DNA from: Erythrobacter sp. UBA2510
Lineage (GTDB): Bacteria; Pseudomonadota; Alphaproteobacteria; Sphingomonadales; Sphingomonadaceae
Assembly: GCA_002341345.1 (NCBI GenBank)
Contig: DDNW01000141.1
Coordinates: 932-13,609, forward strand
DNA: 12,678 nucleotides
Direction: 5' to 3'
The translations under genes and the position numbers were made by a program. The notes below the pieces were generated by a model, which was not told the DNA's origin, did no database searches, and saw only the letters and a list, made by a program, of their open reading frames with translations. Below, piece by piece: positions 7,771 to 12,678 of the stretch (its first letter is position 1; the number at the start of each line of letters is the position of its first letter).

Positions 7771-8118
7771 TCAGCCCAAATCGTCATCTAGCTCCAAGAT
7801 CGCGTCTGTTTGGAGCACGAGCGTATCTGGGGTTGGCACACTGGTGTCCAGCCAATGTTGTGTGAGTTCTGCTAGTTGTTCACGGACGGTCTTTTCAGCA
7901 TCGCCATCATTCTTGCGACGTGCCAAATCCCAGCGATGCATCGCAACCGATATACTTTCTGCAATTGCGATATCTGCGCCCGGAGCCTCAGACGCGCGCA
8001 GGCGATCCAGCGCCGAGAACATCCTGCCCATTGCACCGACTGGCAGGATCTCTGCAGGTCGCAGGTCATCAAGCACTTGGTAGATCGTGCAATATGCAGT
8101 GTCGATAGCGCCTCTCAT
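7771..8118 (-). CDS. Hypothetical protein, about 115 aa, family not recognised
   Basis: From ATG 8118 the product begins MRGAIDTAYCTIYQVLDDLR and is predicted largely helical and acidic, ending in an aspartate-rich tail 'ELDDDLG'. A middle segment 'ISVAMHRWDLARRKNDGD' is followed by an amphipathic helix 'AEKTVREQLAELTQHWLD'. It has no membrane segment, signal peptide or metal-binding motif. The frame has balanced amino-acid use, whereas overlapping plus-strand frames are serine/arginine-rich and look like shadows. A GTG at 8121 directly precedes the ATG and could be the start. The upstream region has a conserved-looking motif also found before the PilZ gene and GGTAA repeats. The downstream hairpin at 7556-7584 would end its transcript. 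Function is unknown; shared regulation with the c-di-GMP gene is only a suggestion. Confidence 0.65.
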   Translation of the reverse strand: MRGAIDTAYCTIYQVLDDLRPAEILPVGAMGRMFSALDRLRASEAPGADIAIAESISVAMHRWDLARRKNDGDAEKTVREQLAELTQHWLDTSVPTPDTLVLQTDAILELDDDLG

Positions 8119-8154
8119 CACAACGCCCCGCGATTGGAATTTGACCTAAATATT

Positions 8155-8175
8155 CGTTAACGTTGAGGGTAAACA
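8155..8175 (-). promoter_or_regulatory. CGTTAA...GGTAAACA motif, copy 2
   Basis: CGTTAA (8155-8160), 7 nt, GGTAAACA (8168-8175). It matches the copy at 5016-5037 in both arms, with a spacer shorter by one base. It begins about 36 nt upstream of ATG 8118, the same orientation and a similar distance as copy 1 has to the PilZ start. Confidence 0.45.
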
Positions 8176-8207
8176 AGAGTGGTTAATAAGCGGTAACTGG
8201 CCGGTAA
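8168..8207. repeat. Four GGTAA/GGTTAA repeats at helical spacing
   Basis: GGTAA at 8168, GGTTAA at 8181, GGTAA at 8192 and GGTAA at 8203 give start-to-start steps of 13, 11 and 11 nt. This puts the repeats on roughly one face of the helix, as in clustered binding sites. The first repeat is part of the motif at 8155-8175. Confidence 0.4.
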
Positions 8208-8350
8208 TTCGCATGTGAAATAACGCCATCTGCGAAGGCTGCGCTGGCAACTCAGGGCACGCCAGAGCAATTTGGCGAGCTTCTGTGTTTGCTCGTATGG
8301 CCCAATTTCCAGATCCCCACGATCAAGGCACATTGTAGCCTGGTGGCAGT

Positions 8351-8707
8351 TCAGTCCTGATGAGTGCTGCGGATCACGACCAGCGCCTGTTCTAAGCCAA
8401 TCTCTATCTCTCGGATCCTGATGCCGACTTCCAAGTCAGCATTGCCTGTCAATCTGAGCAGGACCTTCATCACCGCGGGGCTGGCGGCCGCTAGGGCAAC
8501 CAGATGCGCTCCACTCGGACTTGCCTGGCCGTGAAGCCAGATTCGTGCTGTCCGATCGCTGACGCCCGTCCAACGCATCACCGTCTTTGTCGCTCTGCGA
8601 GTCGCGCCGAGCTCGGCCATCAAGGCCAGTCCGACATGCATTGCGAGTTCGGCATCCGACAGCACAAACGGTGAACCACGAAGTTGACTACCGCTATTAC
8701 GAACCAT
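8351..8707 (-). CDS. Small HTH DNA-binding protein of mobile-element type
   Basis: From ATG 8707 the product is 118 aa. The middle (about residues 38-70) reads as a helix-turn-helix: 'RRATKTVMRWTGVSDRTARI' followed by WLHGQASPSG and an alanine-rich helix. Such proteins are common in alphaproteobacterial islands and plasmids, but I cannot give a family name with certainty. AGGAGAGGG (minus strand, bases 8722-8714) lies 6 nt before the ATG and decides the start; the frame is open to 8767 but that extension would overlap the divergent gene's start. It faces away from the partition-like operon, with only 59 nt between start codons and an imperfect dyad in that gap. It is probably the local regulator of both directions. 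Confidence 0.75.
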   Translation of the reverse strand: MVRNSGSQLRGSPFVLSDAELAMHVGLALMAELGATRRATKTVMRWTGVSDRTARIWLHGQASPSGAHLVALAAASPAVMKVLLRLTGNADLEVGIRIREIEIGLEQALVVIRSTHQD

Positions 8708-8722
8708 GCTTCGCCCTCTCCT

Positions 8723-8746
8723 GTTGTAAAACACGATTTTCGCAAC
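8723..8746. promoter_or_regulatory. Imperfect dyad, candidate HTH operator
   Basis: GTTGTAAAA, 5 nt (CACGA), TTTTCGCAAC: the outer GTTG/CAAC and inner AAAA/TTTT arms are inverted, with one extra base in the right arm. It sits in the 59-nt gap between the divergent starts at 8707 and 8767, where binding could control both genes. Confidence 0.4.
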
Positions 8747-8766
8747 TGGTGCCGGGCGAGACAGCA

Positions 8767-9078
8767 ATGGTGATCAAGTGGCTGGATATCGAAGCGCGCC
8801 GACGGCGCGGAAAAGGATTGGCCTCATCCGACGGACGGCAGCGCGAGCATGTGTCGGCTAACTCGTTGGTGAAAGCATATGAAGAGGATGCACAACGAAA
8901 GCGGGCACTGATCGAGCGTGCCAGGGCCACTAACGACAAGTTGCTCTTGATCGTCGAAGCGCTCCGGCGCTTGAGCCATGACGCTGATCTGATGTCGCTG
9001 CTGGAAGACGAAGACCTTGGTACGATTCCACGAAATCTAGCCGACAGATTTCGCGTCGATCAGAAGGGCACGCGATGA
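8767..9078 (+). CDS. Hypothetical 103-aa protein coupled to the ParB-like gene
   Basis: The protein begins MVIKWLDIEARRRRGKGLAS, a very basic N-terminus, then has a long helical stretch (about residues 30-75, 'KAYEEDAQRKRALIERARAT' and a following leucine-rich helix) that could form a coiled coil. There is no recognisable enzyme motif. The frame extends upstream to 8587, but that part overlaps the HTH gene antisense and contains no better ribosome site; the ATG at 8767 places the start just beyond the divergent promoter. Its TGA overlaps the next gene's ATG in an ATGA (9075-9078), so it is translated together with the partition protein. A DNA-binding or adaptor role in that module is plausible, from context only. 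Confidence 0.72.
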   Translation: MVIKWLDIEARRRRGKGLASSDGRQREHVSANSLVKAYEEDAQRKRALIERARATNDKLLLIVEALRRLSHDADLMSLLEDEDLGTIPRNLADRFRVDQKGTR

Positions 9079-9959
9079 TGAGTAAGCGTCACGATCCTCT
9101 GCCTGCTGCCTTCGAAAAGACCACTTTGCGGATAGCGATCGCTGACGTCGTCTCGTTGCGTGGGGTGAGGCCAGAAGTTCGTAGATCGGTGAAATACAAA
9201 CAGATCGCTGCATCGATTGAGGAGGTTGGCATCATCGAACCTCCTGTCGTCATTCGAGACCCACTTGCTCCAGGACGATTTCGCTTGCTCGATGGGCACC
9301 TGCGGCTCGACATTCTCAAAGCCAAGGGCGTTGCCGAAGTTGTTTGCCTCATTGCGACCGAAGACGAGGCATTCACCTACAATAAGCGCGTAAGTCGGAT
9401 CGCCATCGTTCAAGAGCACAGGATGATCTTGAAGGCTGTGAAACAAGGCGTCTCCGAGGAACGCCTCGCCCGGGCGCTCAACGTCAATATTGCCAACATA
9501 CGAGCAAAGCGGAATTTGCTTGTCGGAATTTGTTCGGAGACCGCGGATTTGCTCCGTGACAAACATGTACCGCTCAATACCTTCGTGCAGCTTCGAAAGC
9601 TCAAGCCCATGCGACAAATTGCTGCGGCCGAAATGATGGTTGCGATGAATCGCTATTCGATCGGCTATGCGAAGTCGATCGTAGCCGCGACGCCCTCAGA
9701 CCAGTTGGTAGAGAGCAAGCGGAAGATTGGGCTGTCATCCGAACAGGTTGAACTCATGACCGAAGAATCGGCCCGGCTCGATCGTCAATTCAAAGCTATC
9801 GAGCAGAGCTACGGTGCCGACCATCTCGATATGGTTCTCGCCGTCGCCTACCTCGCTAGCTTGCTCGACAATGCCAAAGTCGTGCGTCATCTCGCGAAGT
9901 ACCACGCCGATATTTTGACTGAATTCCAGAAGATCGCCGAATTGCCGAAGGCGGCTTGA
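9075..9959 (+). CDS. ParB/RepB-like plasmid partition protein
   Basis: The 294-aa product has a ParB/Srx-type N-terminal domain (about residues 18-105). It contains 'YKQIAASIEEVGIIEPPVVI' and 'RLLDGHLRLDILKAKG', where DGHLR (73-77) stands where canonical ParB has its CTP-binding GERR-like box. A helix-turn-helix follows at about 125-150 ('GVSEERLARALNVNIANIRA'), then a helical C-terminal half like that of alphaproteobacterial RepB partition proteins. These bind centromere-like sites and need a ParA/RepA ATPase partner, but none is encoded within the window. The gene overlaps its predecessor by 4 nt (ATGATG; either ATG could start). It is followed by a G-rich segment and a strong terminator. 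It could serve an integrated element rather than a replicon, or be a regulator. Confidence 0.82.
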   Translation: MMSKRHDPLPAAFEKTTLRIAIADVVSLRGVRPEVRRSVKYKQIAASIEEVGIIEPPVVIRDPLAPGRFRLLDGHLRLDILKAKGVAEVVCLIATEDEAFTYNKRVSRIAIVQEHRMILKAVKQGVSEERLARALNVNIANIRAKRNLLVGICSETADLLRDKHVPLNTFVQLRKLKPMRQIAAAEMMVAMNRYSIGYAKSIVAATPSDQLVESKRKIGLSSEQVELMTEESARLDRQFKAIEQSYGADHLDMVLAVAYLASLLDNAKVVRHLAKYHADILTEFQKIAELPKAA

Positions 9960-10087
9960 AGGGGACCCGGACCCGAAAAGCGCGGGGACCGTGGGAGACG
10001 CCGCACTGTGGGGCGGATCAAGCGCGGCGGTGGGGACGGCGGCGAACCCGCATTCGGCCCACATGAGGTCTGATTGGGCCTCGAAGC
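9960..10087. repeat. G-rich non-coding segment with three GGGGAC repeats
   Basis: GGGGAC occurs at 9961, 9984 and 10032, along with related CGTGGGAG and TGTGGGGCGG strings. It lies directly after the ParB-like gene and before its terminator, where a partition site or a 3' UTR structure could be. I saw no clear palindromic parS-like site. Confidence 0.35.
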
Positions 10088-10130
10088 GGTGCGCGCCAGT
10101 CTCCTGTGCGGCTGGCGCGCACCACTTTTT
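10088..10130 (+). terminator. Strong rho-independent terminator of the partition operon
   Basis: GGTGCGCGCCAG (10088-10099) pairs perfectly with CTGGCGCGCACC (10112-10123) across a 12-nt loop, followed by AC and TTTTT (10126-10130). The T tract is on the plus side, so it ends the operon that finishes at 9959. Confidence 0.85.
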
Positions 10131-10195
10131 GTCGGCCGAACGCTAGGGAGGACACAATAGTCAGACGAAGGCCGTCATGAGGAAGAGACTCCGGT

Positions 10196-10537
10196 TTAGC
10201 CTTGCTCTTGCCAAATTGTCCTCACCACATTGAGCAGGCGGTCCAAATCCTGATCGGATAGCCTGGCAACGCTAGCCAAAAGTTCGGCGATGAGGCGCTG
10301 ACGATGCTTGTTGCCTTCTCCACTCTCCCCGAAGCTTTCAAAGAACGCCGCAATGGGTACATCCAGTGCCTCGGATAGCCGTTCAAGCGTGTCGAAACCT
10401 GGCAAATTGATTCCACGCTCAAGTTGCGAAATCGCATCCGATGTCCGTTCGATCCGCTCGGCCAATTGCTCCTGAGTGAGCCCCTGCTGCTTTCGGAACG
10501 CCCGAATCCGCAGTCCTACACTGTGTTCTAGTCCCAT
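10196..10537 (-). CDS. XRE-family transcriptional regulator
   Basis: The 113-aa product has a Cro/C1-type HTH at about residues 8-62: 'LRIRAFRKQQGLTQEQLAER' then 'TSDAISQLERGINLPGFDTL' and 'LSEALDVPIAAFF'. The C-terminal half is a charged helix region ('RQRLIAELLASVARLSDQDL' onward) that may dimerise. The ATG at 10537 is chosen because it gives the usual short lead-in to the HTH; the upstream CGGGA is only a weak ribosome site. It is divergent from the nuclease operon, with 87 nt between start codons. A 23-bp palindrome and an extra half site lie in that gap. I infer that it represses the nuclease operon and perhaps itself, as controllers of restriction or toxin genes do. Confidence 0.88.
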   Translation of the reverse strand: MGLEHSVGLRIRAFRKQQGLTQEQLAERIERTSDAISQLERGINLPGFDTLERLSEALDVPIAAFFESFGESGEGNKHRQRLIAELLASVARLSDQDLDRLLNVVRTIWQEQG

Positions 10538-10600
10538 TCCCGAACTTGTGTCCGGATTGAAAGCTCAAGTTGACACAGGGCGCTACGAAGAGTGACAGGT

Positions 10601-10623
10601 AATCCGTAGTTATAATACGGATT
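10601..10623. promoter_or_regulatory. Perfect 8-bp-arm palindrome over a TATAAT box
   Basis: AATCCGTA (10601-10608), GTTATAA spacer, TACGGATT (10616-10623). TATAAT at 10611-10616 lies inside it and would place transcription start at about 10623-10625, on the start codon of the nuclease gene. A further CGGATT half site is at 10553-10558. It is a good candidate operator for the divergent XRE protein. No well-spaced TTGACA partner is visible (TTGACA at 10570-10575 is too far; GTGACA at 10592-10597 too near), so the promoter assignment is tentative. Confidence 0.6.
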
Positions 10624-10624
10624 C

Positions 10625-11446
10625 ATGGAGCTTGTGGGGCCTTCACTACCAATAGACCAGCGGATGCAAAGCGCTGCGGGTCCAGTACCACTACGATCTC
10701 TCCTGTCCGGTGCCGAAGGAGCGGTGTGCGAAGTCCTCAAGGTCCGGCGGTTGCGCCATCGTTCGGCACTGCTTGAACTGGGTGGTCTTGGCCATCTCCT
10801 AAAAGGCTCTGTCGTTGCTGCCTATGACAAGATCGAAGAGAATTGGCATCGAGCGAAGCGAGAAGGCCGAGGTTCGCCGTCGCGCGAAAACTGGCGATGG
10901 TGGAAGCCGCAGTTGCAGATCGCCAAGGTGAACCAAAGCCCAGAGGTGGTTCTCGAGCGCGCCATAGCGCGTTGCTTCCACAAGCGGCATCCAGAAATCT
11001 GGTCCAACCAGGTGCCGACAGCATCAGGCATTGTCAGTCCGCGATCGGAAAAGCGCAGAGCCATCGATTTGGTCGAAAAGCTGGGCGATGACGAATTCGC
11101 CTTTATCGAGCTGAAGATCGAAAGCGATACGCTGCTCTATGCCGCTTTCGAAATCATCTTCTATCTTTGCATCTGGCTCTTGGCTCGTAAGGACGGAGGC
11201 GAGTCTTCGCCGCTGCTTCGCGCTGCCAGGATCAGTGCGATCGTCCTTGCGCCTGCTGCCTATTACGAACGCTATGAGCTGGCGCCGCTGCAAGCTCGCT
11301 TGTCAGAAGAAATCCAAGCGCTCGGTACACAGCACGGTGTCAAGCTCGACTTCGCCTTCGAGCGCTTCCCACCCGACTTCGCGGTAAGCCCAGCCTATGA
11401 TGACAACATGCTGATCGACATCATGGGTAGGCGCGAGACGCTTTGA
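10625..11446 (+). CDS. Predicted PD-(D/E)xK-fold nuclease
   Basis: The 273-aa protein shows a convincing PD-(D/E)xK arrangement. A helix carries Glu111 ('VVLERAIARCFHKRHPEIWS'), strand one has Asp148 ('KRRAIDLVEKLG'), strand two has Glu162-Leu-Lys164 ('EFAFIELKIESDTL') and a hydrophobic helix follows ('YAAFEIIFYLCIWLLARK'). The N-terminal 100 residues are basic and tryptophan-rich ('ENWRWWKPQLQIAK') and might contact nucleic acid. I do not recognise a named family. The ATG at 10625 has no Shine-Dalgarno and lies about 9 nt after a TATAAT, so a leaderless mRNA is possible; ATG 10664 is an alternative. The stop overlaps the possible TTG start of the following nuclease gene. A divergent XRE gene lies upstream. 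Cleavage activity and target are inferred, not shown. Confidence 0.7.
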   Translation: MELVGPSLPIDQRMQSAAGPVPLRSLLSGAEGAVCEVLKVRRLRHRSALLELGGLGHLLKGSVVAAYDKIEENWHRAKREGRGSPSRENWRWWKPQLQIAKVNQSPEVVLERAIARCFHKRHPEIWSNQVPTASGIVSPRSEKRRAIDLVEKLGDDEFAFIELKIESDTLLYAAFEIIFYLCIWLLARKDGGESSPLLRAARISAIVLAPAAYYERYELAPLQARLSEEIQALGTQHGVKLDFAFERFPPDFAVSPAYDDNMLIDIMGRRETL

Positions 11447-12678
11447 GTCCAGTGCGGCTTCGTATCCATCATGGGGCCGAAGAGATCGGCGGCAATTGCA
11501 TCGAGCTCGAGCATGCGGGTAAGACGCTGTTGCTCGATCTGGGTCTTCCGCTCGAACAGGGGGCAAAGATCTCGCTCCCAGATATTCCGGGATTGTGCGG
11601 CGGCGACAATCCCGATCTGCTCGGTGTGGTACTCTCGCACCCCCATATCGATCACTACGGATTGCTGACGCTTGCACATCCAACAGTGCCGGTTTGGCTC
11701 GGCGAGGGCGCGAAACGCTTACTGTCCGCCGCGGCGCCATTCTTGCCAAATGGCGAATTGCCACAGCCAATCACCACCTATCAGGCCAACGAACCATTCG
11801 ACATCGGACCTTTTCGGATCACACCCTACCTAATGGATCATTCGGCCTATGATGCCCACGGCCTGCTGATCCAAGCAGGAGGGAAACACCTTTTCTACAC
11901 GGGCGACTTTCGCGGTCACGGCCGCAAGGCGGCGACATTCGAACGCTTCCTCGCCAATCCGCCCACAGCGGTGGATGCGCTGATTATGGAAGGCACGACG
12001 CTGGGCCGGAACGAGGCCTTCCCTACAGAAGCTGAACTGGAGGGCCAGATCGAGCAGGTAATCGCAGCAACGCCTGGTTTGGTGCTGACCTGCTTTTCCG
12101 CGCAGAACGTTGATCGCTTCGTTACGTTCTTCAAAGCCGCATTGCGCTCAGGTCGAACCTTCGTGGTCGATGCCTATGCCGCCAATATGATCGATGCCTT
12201 GGGTCTCGTTTCCTTGCCGGCAATGACGATGCACAAATCGGTCCGGGTCTTCCTGCCATCATCGCAGAAGCGCATGATCTTGCGCGGTGAACGCTTCGAC
12301 CTGATCGATCGCTATCGTACCAACCGCATCTTTGCCGATGCGATTGCAGCGACCCCAGAAAAGTTCGTGATGATGTTCCGCACATCGATGTGCCGAGACC
12401 TAGACGGCATGGATTTTGGCGGTGGACGGATCGTCTATTCGCTCTGGTCCGGGTATCTCGATCGCGACCGTATCGATCTGCGCGATTGGGCGCGCGAACG
12501 GCAGATGGATTTCGACATCATCCATACTTCGGGCCATGCCCACAGGGGCGATCTATCGCGCATGGTCGAAAGTCTGGCGCCCCGCCAGCTAATCCCGATC
12601 CACACGAATAATCCTAGCGAGTATGAGGTATTCGGCGCGCCTGTCACGGCGGTGCCTGTCCGCCGTCAGCACCAATGG
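11443..12678 (+). CDS. Beta-CASP metallo-beta-lactamase nuclease, RNase J-like (3' end missing)
   Basis: The frame is open for 412 codons to the window end. Metal-site motifs are complete: Asp32 (LLLDLGL), HPHIDH at 66-71, His133 (MDHS), Asp155 (FYTGDFR). Beta-CASP features follow: Glu183 (IMEGTT, motif A), SGHA with His365 (motif B) and His387 (PIHTNN, motif C). The N-terminus 'RLRIHHGAEEIGGNCIELEH' resembles RNase J/RNA-processing enzymes. These are two-zinc endo/5'-exonucleases acting on RNA, less often DNA. It differs from housekeeping alphaproteobacterial RNase J in its start region. I placed the start at TTG 11443, overlapping the upstream TGA as TTGA; GTG 11452 would start closer to the family's usual N-terminus. 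Coupling to a PD-(D/E)xK protein suggests joint action. Confidence 0.85.
   Translation, partial: MSPVRLRIHHGAEEIGGNCIELEHAGKTLLLDLGLPLEQGAKISLPDIPGLCGGDNPDLLGVVLSHPHIDHYGLLTLAHPTVPVWLGEGAKRLLSAAAPFLPNGELPQPITTYQANEPFDIGPFRITPYLMDHSAYDAHGLLIQAGGKHLFYTGDFRGHGRKAATFERFLANPPTAVDALIMEGTTLGRNEAFPTEAELEGQIEQVIAATPGLVLTCFSAQNVDRFVTFFKAALRSGRTFVVDAYAANMIDALGLVSLPAMTMHKSVRVFLPSSQKRMILRGERFDLIDRYRTNRIFADAIAATPEKFVMMFRTSMCRDLDGMDFGGGRIVYSLWSGYLDRDRIDLRDWARERQMDFDIIHTSGHAHRGDLSRMVESLAPRQLIPIHTNNPSEYEVFGAPVTAVPVRRQHQW

Larger units (their letters stand above)
8122..8350. promoter_or_regulatory. Upstream region of the hypothetical gene
   Basis: This 229-nt gap lies between two minus-strand genes. Its left part carries the TTAACG/GGTAAACA motif and the spaced GGTAA repeats (8155-8207) and presumably holds the promoter of the gene ending at 7771. 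In the right part (about 8215-8350) I see no gene and no clear terminator for the HTH gene that ends at 8351. Confidence 0.45.

Noticed and set aside
7754..8083. 109-aa plus-strand frame opposite the hypothetical gene
   Set aside because: Serine/arginine-rich shadow of the minus-strand gene, which has the better composition.
8587..8766. N-terminal extension of the 103-aa protein
   Set aside because: It would overlap the HTH gene antisense and the divergent promoter; ATG 8767 fits the gap.
10528..10740. 70-aa minus-strand frame over the XRE-nuclease gap
   Set aside because: Overlaps both real genes and the palindrome; no recognisable features.
1..12678. CRISPR array, tRNA, rRNA or transposase
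   Set aside because: No regularly spaced repeats with unique spacers, no cloverleaf or rRNA-like sequence and no transposase or integrase motif were seen.

Overview
The window looks like chromosome from a flagellated alphaproteobacterium, most likely in the Sphingomonadales (Erythrobacter/Novosphingobium-like). This is inferred from moderately high GC, a FlgJ reduced to its rod-binding domain, the order flgI-flgJ-flgK-flgL-motA-motB, and PilZ/GGDEF-EAL genes of a type common there. No rRNA, tRNA, insertion sequence or CRISPR array was seen, so the taxonomic call stays an inference.

Layout. (1) 1-4383, plus strand: the distal end of a flagellar operon, made of the flgI 3' end, short flgJ, flgK, flgL, motA and motB, tightly packed with ATGA overlaps or gaps of a few to 33 nt. 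These supply the P-ring, rod assembly, the two hook-filament junction proteins and the stator. (2) 4384-7400: a c-di-GMP pair. A small PilZ protein on the minus strand is transcribed divergently from a large PAS-GGDEF-EAL-PilZ protein on the plus strand; next to the stator genes, this probably tunes motility. (3) 7401-8350: a sparse stretch with a hairpin terminator, a C9 tract, one unrecognised minus-strand gene (about 115 aa) and a promoter region carrying a motif shared with the PilZ promoter plus GGTAA repeats at about one helical turn. (4) 8351-10130: a plasmid- or island-like module. A small HTH protein (minus) diverges from a two-gene operon (103-aa protein plus a ParB/RepB-like partition protein with no ParA here), closed by a strong terminator. 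(5) 10196-12678: an XRE repressor (minus) diverges from a predicted PD-(D/E)xK nuclease, which is translationally coupled to a beta-CASP metallo-beta-lactamase nuclease of RNase J type that runs off the window end.

The most interesting segment is (5): two predicted nucleases in one operon behind a divergent XRE regulator, with a 23-bp palindrome over a TATAAT box only a few bases before the first start codon. The architecture resembles a tightly repressed defence or toxin-like module, and I do not recognise it as a named system. Segments 4 and 5 together look like accessory DNA placed beyond a housekeeping motility locus. The c-di-GMP pair with its shared upstream motif is the second place worth attention.
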